The notes below the pieces were generated by a model. That model did not search any database and was not told the DNA's origin. It saw only the letters and a list, made by a program, of their open reading frames with translations. The position numbers and the translations under genes are program-made. A stretch of 64,000 nt of DNA from Cyanophora paradoxa (taxonomy: Eukaryota; Glaucocystophyceae; Cyanophorales; Cyanophoraceae): NCBI GenBank assembly GCA_004431415.1, contig QPMI01000601.1:62001-126000 (forward strand), in the 5' to 3' direction. This document shows positions 9,764 to 19,737 of this stretch, piece after piece. The stretch's first letter is position 1, and every line of letters begins with the position of its first letter.

Positions 9764-11164
9764 ATGCCCTCAGCACAGATAGGATTGCGACCCATTCCTA
9801 AAATCGTAAAGAAGAGCATGAAAGAAGACCAAGGGAACATGCTACCGATAACCATTCCGGTCGAAGAGAAGAACACACGAATCTTAAAGAAGTCGGAGAT
9901 GGTTAAACAACTGATCCCGGAGGCATTGCCTACTGAGACTGTAACGAAAGAATCGAAGATCGCGAAGAAGTTTTACGATCCGCGCACAGGTTACAAAGGT
10001 TTCGGGGCAATGAGAAAGGAACTACCAGAGGAAGACTACAAGAAGATGAGAGAATGGTATGATAAACAGGAAGTCGTTCAGATAAACGCACCGACCCTTT
10101 CAAGAAAGAGAGATCCGATGATTCCGATTCGGCAACCTCTCGATACCTACGTAATCGATCTGCTCTTCTTCCCAGCATACAAGAACCAAAACGACGGATA
10201 CGATACGTTCATGTCCGCGATGGAATCTACCTTACGCACGGGTTACATCATTCCGATGAGAGATAAGAGCGCTCTTACGGCGCTTGCGGCGTTTGAACAG
10301 CTACAACGAAGAGTTCCTCGACCTATCGCACGCGTTCAGAGTGACAGCGGAAGCGAGTTCACAAATAACATGTTCACGAATTACCTTGCTAAGAAGTTCA
10401 TAGACCATCAGATAAGCGATGTCGCAGATCATCGAAGCCAAGGTAGAATCGAAGCGTTTAACAAGCAGATCAAACGATTGATCACGAACTATTGCATAGC
10501 AAACAACACAGCGCGATTCTTCGATGTATTGGGAGACATTGAGTATAACTATAATAATACCATCCACTCAGCAACCAAGAGAAAACCAGCAGAAACGACG
10601 GAAGATCATTACCGTGAGATTATCGGATTAGAAGATGAGAGGTTCAAGAAGTCGATTGCTTACTTGGATGGTATCAAACAGGGTATGTTTGTGAGAGTGA
10701 GAATAGAAAAGAACCCATTCGCTAAACAAGGTGTCAATTGGTCGCGAATCGTCTATACTGTCGAAGGGAGAGAGGGTTTCAAGTTCAGGTTGCGAAATCC
10801 GAACGGCGAAATGGTCGAAGGGAGATTCGCTTTCCACGAACTGTTACCTATCAAAGGTGTTGAGTATCACGAAGCGCCCACAGTGGATGCACTTGAACAA
10901 GCGAAAGAAGAAGCCCGGGTCGATTCGGCAATTCGCAAGGAAGGCATCGAAAAAGCGGATGACGTCCCAGAAGAACCGTTAACACAAGCCAGAACCAAGA
11001 AGAAAGGTAAGGCGGAACGTGAATTAAAGAAGTTAACCATAGCAGGAACCCAGAAACTATCAGAAGTCAACAGTCAGAGATGGTATACAGACTTTCAGAC
11101 CTCAAAAGAGACATATTCAGCCCCACAAACCCGGGTAAATCTAAGATCCAGTTCGCGAAAGTAG
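9764..11164 (+). CDS. Retroviral-type DDE integrase (Polinton integrase)
   Basis: A 466-residue intact protein that would insert the viral genome into host DNA. The catalytic triad is visible: D132 (TYVIDLLFFP), D194 (RVQSDSGSEF) and E230 (SQGRIEAFNK), with 35 residues between the second Asp and the Glu, the classic DD35E spacing. Residues about 310-370 (GMFVRVRIEKN...VEGREGFKFRLRNPNGE...FAFHELLPI) look like the small beta-barrel DNA-binding domain that follows the core in these enzymes. The first 110 residues are basic and may hold the N-terminal domain, but no clear HHCC zinc finger is seen. The C-terminus is charged and probably disordered. No integrase is present in the visible part of element B. 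Confidence 0.93.
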   Translation: MPSAQIGLRPIPKIVKKSMKEDQGNMLPITIPVEEKNTRILKKSEMVKQLIPEALPTETVTKESKIAKKFYDPRTGYKGFGAMRKELPEEDYKKMREWYDKQEVVQINAPTLSRKRDPMIPIRQPLDTYVIDLLFFPAYKNQNDGYDTFMSAMESTLRTGYIIPMRDKSALTALAAFEQLQRRVPRPIARVQSDSGSEFTNNMFTNYLAKKFIDHQISDVADHRSQGRIEAFNKQIKRLITNYCIANNTARFFDVLGDIEYNYNNTIHSATKRKPAETTEDHYREIIGLEDERFKKSIAYLDGIKQGMFVRVRIEKNPFAKQGVNWSRIVYTVEGREGFKFRLRNPNGEMVEGRFAFHELLPIKGVEYHEAPTVDALEQAKEEARVDSAIRKEGIEKADDVPEEPLTQARTKKKGKAERELKKLTIAGTQKLSEVNSQRWYTDFQTSKETYSAPQTRVNLRSSSRK

Positions 11165-11269
11165 CATAGATGTGTAGAGGATGCAAAGAGGATTCCGGCG
11201 ATGGTCGCGGTTTCGAAAATGGATGAGTTGGTGAAGAGTTACAGCAGTGTGTATGAATTTCTTGGAATT

Positions 11270-11510
11270 TTGGGTTCAGTTATCATATCATACCTCTCCC
11301 CCGGTTATCATATCATATCATATCATACTTTCCCCCCCAGTTATCATACTTCTCCCCCCAGTTATCATACTTCTCCCCCCAGTTATCATACTTCCCCCAG
11401 TTATCATAATTAATCCCCAGTTATCATAATTCATCCCCAGTTATCATATCATACTTCTCCCCCCAGTTATCATACTTCATCCCCCAGTTATCATATCACA
11501 CTTCTTCCCC
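11270..11510. repeat. Pyrimidine-rich tandem repeats in the integrase-patatin spacer
   Basis: About a dozen imperfect copies of a unit of roughly 20 bases, built from AGTTATCATACTT and a run of C (CTCCCCCC). Some copies contain an internal TATCATATCATATCA microsatellite. No gene is supported across 11165-11692. The block lies exactly between the replication/integration module and the patatin-fibre module, where the order of element A departs from that of element B. Confidence 0.85.
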
Positions 11511-11513
11511 CAA

Positions 11514-11567
11514 TGACGTCACGACATATATACCGCATATATACACGTGACGTCACGACATATATAC
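11514..11567. promoter_or_regulatory. Two CRE-like palindromes (TGACGTCA) with AT-rich flanks
   Basis: TGACGTCA occurs at 11514-11521 and 11548-11555 within a 20-base direct repeat TGACGTCACGACATATATAC (11514-11533 and 11548-11567). The octamer is the classic target of eukaryotic bZIP factors (CREB/ATF type). Both lie in the spacer downstream of the integrase and beyond the 3' end of the patatin gene; their role is unknown. They are followed by TA-rich microsatellite DNA (about 11625-11660). Confidence 0.45.
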
Positions 11568-11692
11568 ACTATATATACCAAAACCTCCGTAATGCCGGTT
11601 GACCAAGAAAAAAATGTTTGGAAAAAATGTATATATACGTATACATATACATATATATAATCAAAAAAATCGGAAAAAATTCCCTCTCTTTT

Positions 11693-13249
11693 CTATCGTA
11701 TAAATGCGCCCGTCACATCGACTCTCATGGTCGGGGCATTTATATATACCAGCGGATATATTCGTATATATCTTGTTCTCAGTGGGAAACCTATATAGAA
11801 AACATCGTTTATTGCAAGCGGAAAGCCCCCGTTATATGATACATCCCCAGAATTATGTGCATTATTTATATTCTCACATACAAACATTCTATTCACACCT
11901 TCATACTTGATATATGACCATGAAACCCCATCTTGCGATGTTGCAACATTGAAAGTCTTAATAAACGCAGTTGTTATACCTGACCCATAAGCAATTATCG
12001 AAGCGATCTCATATGTATATGGGAATGCTATTTGCAGATATTCTGTTGGCGTTTCCCATACTCCGTTAATTGCGGATGCATTCGCTTCCCATCCAGTTAA
12101 TGATGGGCGGGCTTTAAATGCCTCCTTTCCAAATTTCGCAGACGAAGCGGTAAACGCATTATCAGGTAGAAGATACCAATTAGCATCAATGGGAGGTATG
12201 TTATTAAGAGTGGAAGATATATACGATCTGACAGGGTTATTAATCTCATAATTTGTTACAAGTAAATCACAGAGTCTATTTATCATAGCGTCATTTGCAG
12301 CAATATACGTTTCAGTGAATGCGAGCATTTCAGGTATCTTAGATGTATCATCAAGTGATCGAACTATGTCATTTGGAAGCGGAACAGAAAGACGGAAATA
12401 TCTATTATATCCTTGGTCAAGATTTGGAGGTAGTAATTCTTCCATTTTATCAAGAGCGGATAGTTCGCTTGCAGCCATTAGCATATTAATTAATGGGCTT
12501 CCTTCTGTTGAAGCAATCCATGAAAGAATACCCCAGCTATTCACAGTCTCATAAGCATATCCGAAATATTCAGATTCTAAATTTGCATCAACCTCACCAC
12601 AAGATATACTTATAACTATAATTTCATCATCTTCATTATAAATCTTTTTTGCATGACTATAACCGCATACACTTGGGTTATTGTTTCCTGAAATTGCGCC
12701 ATCAATCAGAGAAGCAATTACGCCATTATTGAAATCTACAATGCTAACAGGTGAAAAGTATGTTGGAGCAGCAGATGTAGCACGCGCTACTATTTTATTC
12801 GGCAAAAAATTGTATTTGTTATCGTTTGTGATAAATATTGGTTTCATATATTGAGTATCAAAAGATGTAATCACAATGTCTTTTAGAGAATCTCTTATGA
12901 GTGATTCACCAGTTACTGAATAAATCGCACTTTCCAGTGGTGTAGCATCGTATTTTGTATTGAAAAGGGCATTTTCAATGATATTTCGCGGATTCGCAAA
13001 AATTAACGGTAACTGTGTAAGATAAATATTATGCAAATCGTTAGCAGTTAGTTTTGGTTCATTGGGTCTCTCAGGATGTCTGATATTTAACCCAATAGCA
13101 ATTATACCACCTGTGGATGTTCCGCTTACAAGATCGACAAGATCTATAATACGTCTACCAGTTCTATTTTCAATTTCTTTTAGCAACCTTGTTATGATAA
13201 TACCACGCGCACCCCCGCCTGATAACGCTAAAACGATCTTCTGAGGCAT
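11693..13249 (-). CDS. Patatin-like phospholipase fused to a discoidin (F5/8 C) domain, element A
   Basis: A 518-residue intact protein. The N-terminal half is a patatin lipase: oxyanion loop GGGARG at residues 11-16, nucleophile motif GTSTG with Ser45, and the dyad Asp183 in LIDGAISG. The C-terminal ~150 residues (WEANASAINGVWETPTEYLQ onward, then FIKTFNVATSQDGVSWSYI, ending RYIRIYPLVY) look like a discoidin/F5-8 type C jelly-roll, which binds sugars or lipid headgroups. The fusion suggests a lipid-cleaving enzyme targeted to membranes, perhaps carried in the virion for entry or used for exit; this is inference. It is divergent from the fibre gene with a 49-base shared spacer, an arrangement repeated in element B. 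Confidence 0.85.
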   Translation of the reverse strand: MPQKIVLALSGGGARGIIITRLLKEIENRTGRRIIDLVDLVSGTSTGGIIAIGLNIRHPERPNEPKLTANDLHNIYLTQLPLIFANPRNIIENALFNTKYDATPLESAIYSVTGESLIRDSLKDIVITSFDTQYMKPIFITNDNKYNFLPNKIVARATSAAPTYFSPVSIVDFNNGVIASLIDGAISGNNNPSVCGYSHAKKIYNEDDEIIVISISCGEVDANLESEYFGYAYETVNSWGILSWIASTEGSPLINMLMAASELSALDKMEELLPPNLDQGYNRYFRLSVPLPNDIVRSLDDTSKIPEMLAFTETYIAANDAMINRLCDLLVTNYEINNPVRSYISSTLNNIPPIDANWYLLPDNAFTASSAKFGKEAFKARPSLTGWEANASAINGVWETPTEYLQIAFPYTYEIASIIAYGSGITTAFIKTFNVATSQDGVSWSYIKYEGVNRMFVCENINNAHNSGDVSYNGGFPLAINDVFYIGFPLRTRYIRIYPLVYINAPTMRVDVTGAFIR

Positions 13250-13298
13250 CTTTACTTTATCGGAATTTAATAAATCTCTATATGTAGAGTAACCAGCG
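13250..13298. promoter_or_regulatory. Divergent promoter region, patatin and fibre genes (A)
   Basis: This 49-base spacer must hold both start regions. It contains TTTAATAAATCTCTATATGT, AT-rich on both strands. The matching spacer in element B (33810-33852) is 43 bases and contains TTATATACTTCTTATATATC. No shared word longer than a TATA-like core was found. Confidence 0.4.
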
Positions 13299-16200
13299 AT
13301 GAGTTTTAATTATCCAGCAAATCTACAAACAATACCAGGAAGTGGTGGTAAAACAAACGCGAAACATGTGAATTTCGATAATATCACCATCAAAGGGTCG
13401 GCTTCTATTGATCAGAGCGCAGATAAACCCAGTAAGACGCAATCCAGAGAGCATGCTTTATCGCTGAATCAAACAGACCCAAACAGAGAAGATGTAAGTA
13501 TTGCTTTCAGTTTGGGAGACGTTAAAAAAAACGAAGTTGCCGAAATTAAAGCAACAAGAAGACAACGGAAACTTAAAACAAGTAAAACCCATCCCGATAT
13601 TCCGACGCGTTTCGATAGTGGGCGATTAGTGTTTAATGTTCAAGATGAGAAAGGTAAACAGAATACAGGTCTAAGAATTTATAATGAAGGTAGCACACCA
13701 ATCGTCGAGTCATCACAAATCTTACAAGTAGGTAGTTTTCCTAATGCGAATCAAGTATGTATCACAAATAATGTATACCCAAAAGACATTACTTATGATT
13801 TTGCGAAAAATGAACCTTTTGGGTTTTTTACTCCGAAAGACGTTCACCAACAAAAACCATCAATAACCATTAATAGTAGTCCCACTCAACCAGTAGCGAT
13901 CCATTTACACCCCGATCTTGTCGAAATGGACCGGCACCTTTTACCTTTGGTCACAAACACCAAAGACCTTGGTATTAGAACCCGACAATGGCGAAATATC
14001 CATGGAAGCAATGTCTATGCAAATGGTGAGAAACTTGTTAGTGAGAAAACTTTAAGAGAAATTATAGAACATTACGGACCTAATGGACCAACTGTTCCAT
14101 TTCCTATTCCTTATCCAAATGGACCACCAGATCTTACACCAAAGAAACAACCTGGCAGAGAATACACAGCAGAAGAAGATGTAGCATTTGGGCAACATAT
14201 CGTAAGTTGGGAACAGGTGCGAAACAAACCAATTATCGAACCTAAAAAGCAAATAGATGAACAATATTTACCGCCTGAAATCGATATTTTAGAGATTGAT
14301 GATTACCAATTTGTCCCAGAAGAGGAAGAGTATTTACCTGACGGTTTTGACCCACAGGAATATGAGTATGATCAGTTTGACCCCAATGAGGAGGAGATAC
14401 TACCAGATGGCTTAGATCCACAAGAGTTTGAGTATGAGCAGAACTATGAACCTGATGAGGAGTATTTACCAGATGGTCATGATCCACCAGCTGTTGATTA
14501 TGAGCAACCATATGAACCCCATGAAGAATTATTACCTGATGGATTTCGCCCAGAGATTTGGGAATTCTTTCCTGATTATGAACAAATTAATAATAAACCT
14601 GCAAAGTATCCCCCAGAGGATCACAATCATGATTGGGACGAGATCTTAGGCAAACCTCAAAAGTATCCACCAGAGGATCACAGGCATGATTGGGGTGAAA
14701 TTGATGGAATACCAGAAGAATTTCCACCAAGCAAACATGAACATATTTGGGATGAGATTAATGACCAACCAGAGTTTGCAAAAGTGGAGCCTTTGGCAAC
14801 CCTAGGGGTTTCTCTTTACCAGACTTGCAATGTCCCTGAAAGGATCTTTTTGAATGAACACTATGTTCATGTGAATGGGACACTTGCGAATTCAGCTATG
14901 AGAGGACCACTTCATATTAGGACATTACCAGGCTCTTTTGAAACCCCACCACCACCAGGAGCAACCATACCAAATATCTTTGTGTCAAGCTACATGGAGG
15001 CTGACATTCCCACAGATACATTCAGAGTCCCAACAGACCCAGCAACCTACCAAAATTACAACTCTGCTATACAGGTTCATGTAGCAGATGTAAGCAGCTT
15101 AGATGGTTCAAGACCAATGATAGTATTCAGCAGAGATAAGTATTCCTACATTCCCATAGTGGGAACTGCAAATGATAATTATGGAAGGGCAGAGCTTGCA
15201 TGGATTAAAACAGATTATGGTGGGGTTCTGGAAGCCAATCAGAGGATGGCTGCAAAAAACATTCACAACGAAAATATATCGAGAGTGGTAACAGAAGATT
15301 ACCTAACGGCTGTAATTCTCGTTAATTTTGTTACTCTTGCGATGCTTGGAAATTATGTAACAAAACCTGAACTTGCCGCGGAATTATCAAAATATCTTCC
15401 GCTTGTTGGTGGGACAATCACAGGAAACCTTACAGTTAATAGTAATATTTACAGTAGCAATATTGAGACCAGCAACCTAAAAGTGAATGGAATTCTTACA
15501 GTTGGTTCAGGCAATTTTAATACCATGAACCAACTTTACAGGGAATGGTATTCTATCACAGCAAGTAACGATCCCGCTTCTAATATTCCAAATTGCCTTT
15601 TTGCATGGAAAGCCTCAGGAGTTCATGGTCAAAATGCTGCCTCATCAATTCTTTACAATAGAGTTTCCTCAATCGTTCCATCTATAACTGTTAGTTCCAC
15701 AGGAAGTCCCTACTACTCATCCAATATCGCTATAAATAATCAGATGACTTTAACAAGCGATTCAGGGTCATACTTAGCAAATTCAACGACGACAAGAACA
15801 TTTGATTGGTCACAAGGTTTGACATTCTTCTATATTGGTAGATATCATTTAACAAGCACAAGTTCTTCTCATACTCATTTACGAGTGGTAAAATCAATAT
15901 CGCCAAGGCGAGATGCTTACTATGGAGTAAGAGGCTCAACAGTTTTGGGAACAACGGCTTTTGGTATAAATGGTGTTCCACAACCTAACATTAGTTTCAA
16001 TATTCCATCTTTGGTAAATAAATGGTATTACTCAGACCAAACCATAACTTCTACAAGCTACACAGTTGGGCTAAATGGTGTGGATGTGGGAACTCTCACA
16101 GGAATTAATAATTATTTACCTGATTCTACTATCAACGATTTTGGAATTGGTTCAATCACAGGTGGAAGCATTGCTGAAATTATTGTATTCAACAGAGCAT

Positions 16201-19200
16201 TAACCGCAGCAGAAAAACAACAAGTGAGATACTATATCCAACAAATGTATGGATTTCCAATTACTCAACCTCTCAATATCTACAGAGGGTTAAAGATCAC
16301 ATCACCAGATACAGTGATTGATTATCTCACTGTAACAAGTAATGCGAATTTACCACACCATCCAACATCAAATGTGGTTCAAGGTTGGATACAAAACCAC
16401 ACACACACGAAAGCGCAAATTACAGATTTCGCCCATACGCACACCAAAGATCAGATCACAGATTTTGCCCATACTCACACCAAAGATCAGATCACAGATT
16501 TTGCCCATACTCACACAAAAGATCAAATAACAGATTTTGCCCATACTCACACAAAAGATCAAATAACAGATTTCGCCCATACTCATTTATGGGAGCATAT
16601 CACAAATCCTCCCTTAACCTTCCCACCTGATTCACATACTCATGATTATTCTGAAATTACAAACTCTAACCACAGGCACCCATGGAGCGAAATAGATGAG
16701 CAACCAAAATTCGCATCAGCAGGAAATTTATTAACAGATTTCCAATTTGGTGTAAGTCTCTACCAAAAGATAGACATTGCCGAAAGGTTACAATTAAATG
16801 ACTATTACGTTAATCGAAAAGGAATTGAAGCAGGCACCACAATGGATGGCGAATTATACATTAAACAACCTTCAAGATCTCAAATGGTTTCAGCAGGTGG
16901 GGTGGGGGTTATAGATACCAAACCAGGTCTGTTTTTGACAAGTTATTATAATGATGATATTCCATTAACAGCAGGTTTACCACCACTTCCATTAGATCCA
17001 GTGAGTTATGATGATAAAGACGCCATTTTACAAGTGAACGTTACAGATGTAAGCGCAACCGATGGATCAAGACCGAAAATAATATTTAGTCGCTCGAAAT
17101 TCAATTATGCACCACTTGTGGGACAACCAAAAGATGATTTCGGGAAATGTGAGATGGCGTGGATCAAAACATTAGCAGGTGGCGCCCTTGAAGTCAATCA
17201 GAGAATGGCGGCAAAAAATTTACACAATGAAACCCTTTCGGGTGTAGTCACAGATGATTACCTTGAAAGCAAAAATTATGTAGATGATACAGAACTTGCA
17301 GCAGTTCTTGAAGATTATGTGACAAAATCAGAACTTGATGTATATGTGACTGAACCTGAACTTAATGTAGCATTATCTAATTATCTTCCTCTCACAGGTG
17401 GAACCATCACCAGCAACTTGGTTGTGACAAGCAACCTAACAGTTGGAGGGAAAATACAGATGGGAACAGGAAGCATATTTGAGATTAAGAATGATTATTA
17501 CTATCGAATCACTTCCAATTTTGATCCCGCTTCTAACATTCCCAATTGCCTTTTTGCATGGAAAGCATCAGGGACAGAAGGGCAATCAGCAACAGGAACT
17601 TCCATTTTTAATCGAATCTCATCAAGTATTCCATCACTTCCTGTTATTGGAAGTCCTTATTATGCATCAGATATTGCTATTAACAATCAAATGAGTTTAA
17701 CAATTGAACAAGCTAACAACTTTGCAATATATTCTATTATAACTCGAACTATTGATTACTCAGCCGGGTTAACCTTTTTCTTTGTTGGAAGATATGGAAG
17801 AGCAACAAGTGGGGCAGATTTCCATTTTAGATGTGAGAAATCAGCAGCTCCAAATAGACAATTGCGTTATGGAACAGTTACGTGGTCTTCAATTGGTATC
17901 AGCTCATTCGTAATTAATGGTGTAAGTCAAACAAGACCTTCATTTACTGTTCCATCTTTTGCAAATCAATGGTATTACTCTGACCAAACCATAACAGCAG
18001 ATAGCTACACAGTAGGATTTAATGGAGTTGATATTGGGACAACCACAGGAACCAATTATTTACCCGATTCAACAGTGAATCTTTTTGGAACGGGTTCTCT
18101 CTTTGGAGGTAGCATTGCTGAGATTATTGTATTTAACAGAGCATTAACCGCAGCAGAAAAACAAGAAGTAAGGTATTACATTCAACAAATGTATGGTTTC
18201 CCCAATACTCAACCAATCTTAACTCGGGAAACTCTTAATATTGTAGGAAAAGACAGATTAACACTTAGCAATTTGGAAATACCCACACACACTCACACAA
18301 AATCACAAATAACAGATTTTGCCCACACACATTCCCGATTAGAGATTCCAGATTTTGCTCATGTTCACACAAAAGATGAGATTTCAGATTTTGACCACAC
18401 ACATACATGGAACAGTATAACAGATAAGCCTGTAACATTTACACCTTCACCACATCCACATTTATGGAGTCATATTACGGATAGACCCACCTTATCAGCA
18501 GTTGCAACAAGCGGAAATTATGATGATTTAATTAATAAACCAACATATACAGCACCCACAAATTTCGATGCTACAAGTGGTATTTCCACAGACTACACAG
18601 GAGATTGGAGAGGTTACATCGGGCAACCATTGGAGGAGACAGACACTTGGGCAAACACATGGGTTGATGGTGATTTTGATTGTAGTAGCTGTAAGATGTA
18701 TTGGACTGTCCCAGCAGGAATGAAATCATGTTATATCTATTATACCTGTCAGTATAACAGTAGATACTTTGATGTAGTGGGAATTGATTCATCGACAAAT
18801 ACTTATGTTTATTCAAGAGTAAATGCCTATGCTCCTGCTATTCAGCCTTCTCAATATAAACAGTTTGTTGGAATAAATTGTGAAGGACTTGTTAAAGTTG
18901 GTGTTCATGGACAAATAGGAAGAATTTATCTTCCAGGTCCGATTACTGTTGGTTGGAGCAAAAACCCCGCTGTGTCGTCACACAGTGGTTACTTCCATTG
19001 GGATAATATCTACGGAAAGCCAACAGCTTCTACGTCTGTCGGTCCTCATTCCCACACTAAATCAGAAATTACAGATTTTGCACATACACACACAAAGGCA
19101 AATATTACAGATTTTGCCCATACTCACACTAAATCAGAAATCACGGATTTCCCAACCTTAGACCCATTTGTAGCAAATACGATCACAGCAAATAATACCA

Positions 19201-19697
19201 TGTATGTGGGATCCGGTCAAATTTACCAACCAGACTCTCCTTTATTCTACGAACAGTGGTTCTTCCACAATTCCGCGAACATATACGATAAAACACTATT
19301 ATGTCGTGGCAATGCTTACGCAAGAGCATACTATGCGATGGATGAAAAAGACAATGGTAAGATTGCGAAACTTGTCTCAGAACAACGGGTCAATAAAGAC
19401 CAGTATATACAGACAGGGAGTTTTTCAAAATCCTTAGCAATCACAGGTCCGGGTCATTGGGGATTTCCACAAGTTGTCACATTCCCAAAAGCGTTTGCAG
19501 AAGCCCCAGCAGTCGTTCTCAATTTAAGAGATGGGTATAATGGTGGTTCATATGTATTGGTATATGGTGTCACAAGTTCCACAACAACAACATTTACTAT
19601 TTATGCAACAATTTCGGCAAATAGAGAATACAATGAAAGCATTGGACTTTTCCACTATCAAATGACTTATATTGCAACAGGGAAGATGGTAGCATAG
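13299..19697 (+). CDS. Giant fibre / receptor-binding protein, element A
   Basis: A 2132-residue intact protein. Residues 1-140 are shared with the element B fibre and are probably the capsid-attachment part. Residues about 330-440 are acidic repeats built on LPDG.DPQE.EY. HNHDWDEI.GKP-type repeats follow. Residues about 746-987 and 1400-1635 are two LamG/concanavalin-like lectin domains, each ending AEIIVFNRALTAAEKQ. Tandem repeats of QITDFAHTHTKD (1030-1098, again near 1664-1704 and 1916-1950) carry HxH motifs; similar motifs bind iron in the T4 long tail fibre tip. ATSGNYDDLINKPT near 1730 is a phage-fibre repeat. The last ~90 residues resemble an H-type lectin domain. It probably forms a trimeric spike that recognises host glycans. 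Trimerisation and ligands are inferred. Confidence 0.85.
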   Translation: MSFNYPANLQTIPGSGGKTNAKHVNFDNITIKGSASIDQSADKPSKTQSREHALSLNQTDPNREDVSIAFSLGDVKKNEVAEIKATRRQRKLKTSKTHPDIPTRFDSGRLVFNVQDEKGKQNTGLRIYNEGSTPIVESSQILQVGSFPNANQVCITNNVYPKDITYDFAKNEPFGFFTPKDVHQQKPSITINSSPTQPVAIHLHPDLVEMDRHLLPLVTNTKDLGIRTRQWRNIHGSNVYANGEKLVSEKTLREIIEHYGPNGPTVPFPIPYPNGPPDLTPKKQPGREYTAEEDVAFGQHIVSWEQVRNKPIIEPKKQIDEQYLPPEIDILEIDDYQFVPEEEEYLPDGFDPQEYEYDQFDPNEEEILPDGLDPQEFEYEQNYEPDEEYLPDGHDPPAVDYEQPYEPHEELLPDGFRPEIWEFFPDYEQINNKPAKYPPEDHNHDWDEILGKPQKYPPEDHRHDWGEIDGIPEEFPPSKHEHIWDEINDQPEFAKVEPLATLGVSLYQTCNVPERIFLNEHYVHVNGTLANSAMRGPLHIRTLPGSFETPPPPGATIPNIFVSSYMEADIPTDTFRVPTDPATYQNYNSAIQVHVADVSSLDGSRPMIVFSRDKYSYIPIVGTANDNYGRAELAWIKTDYGGVLEANQRMAAKNIHNENISRVVTEDYLTAVILVNFVTLAMLGNYVTKPELAAELSKYLPLVGGTITGNLTVNSNIYSSNIETSNLKVNGILTVGSGNFNTMNQLYREWYSITASNDPASNIPNCLFAWKASGVHGQNAASSILYNRVSSIVPSITVSSTGSPYYSSNIAINNQMTLTSDSGSYLANSTTTRTFDWSQGLTFFYIGRYHLTSTSSSHTHLRVVKSISPRRDAYYGVRGSTVLGTTAFGINGVPQPNISFNIPSLVNKWYYSDQTITSTSYTVGLNGVDVGTLTGINNYLPDSTINDFGIGSITGGSIAEIIVFNRALTAAEKQQVRYYIQQMYGFPITQPLNIYRGLKITSPDTVIDYLTVTSNANLPHHPTSNVVQGWIQNHTHTKAQITDFAHTHTKDQITDFAHTHTKDQITDFAHTHTKDQITDFAHTHTKDQITDFAHTHLWEHITNPPLTFPPDSHTHDYSEITNSNHRHPWSEIDEQPKFASAGNLLTDFQFGVSLYQKIDIAERLQLNDYYVNRKGIEAGTTMDGELYIKQPSRSQMVSAGGVGVIDTKPGLFLTSYYNDDIPLTAGLPPLPLDPVSYDDKDAILQVNVTDVSATDGSRPKIIFSRSKFNYAPLVGQPKDDFGKCEMAWIKTLAGGALEVNQRMAAKNLHNETLSGVVTDDYLESKNYVDDTELAAVLEDYVTKSELDVYVTEPELNVALSNYLPLTGGTITSNLVVTSNLTVGGKIQMGTGSIFEIKNDYYYRITSNFDPASNIPNCLFAWKASGTEGQSATGTSIFNRISSSIPSLPVIGSPYYASDIAINNQMSLTIEQANNFAIYSIITRTIDYSAGLTFFFVGRYGRATSGADFHFRCEKSAAPNRQLRYGTVTWSSIGISSFVINGVSQTRPSFTVPSFANQWYYSDQTITADSYTVGFNGVDIGTTTGTNYLPDSTVNLFGTGSLFGGSIAEIIVFNRALTAAEKQEVRYYIQQMYGFPNTQPILTRETLNIVGKDRLTLSNLEIPTHTHTKSQITDFAHTHSRLEIPDFAHVHTKDEISDFDHTHTWNSITDKPVTFTPSPHPHLWSHITDRPTLSAVATSGNYDDLINKPTYTAPTNFDATSGISTDYTGDWRGYIGQPLEETDTWANTWVDGDFDCSSCKMYWTVPAGMKSCYIYYTCQYNSRYFDVVGIDSSTNTYVYSRVNAYAPAIQPSQYKQFVGINCEGLVKVGVHGQIGRIYLPGPITVGWSKNPAVSSHSGYFHWDNIYGKPTASTSVGPHSHTKSEITDFAHTHTKANITDFAHTHTKSEITDFPTLDPFVANTITANNTMYVGSGQIYQPDSPLFYEQWFFHNSANIYDKTLLCRGNAYARAYYAMDEKDNGKIAKLVSEQRVNKDQYIQTGSFSKSLAITGPGHWGFPQVVTFPKAFAEAPAVVLNLRDGYNGGSYVLVYGVTSSTTTTFTIYATISANREYNESIGLFHYQMTYIATGKMVA

Positions 19698-19737
19698 ATA
19701 TTCGTTTATTTTTCTATCCTTCTTAGTAAAAGAAGCA

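Noticed and set aside
16342-16630. Three alternative frames over the HxH repeat (+ and - strands)
   Set aside because: Periodic DNA opens all frames; only the fibre frame continues on both sides.
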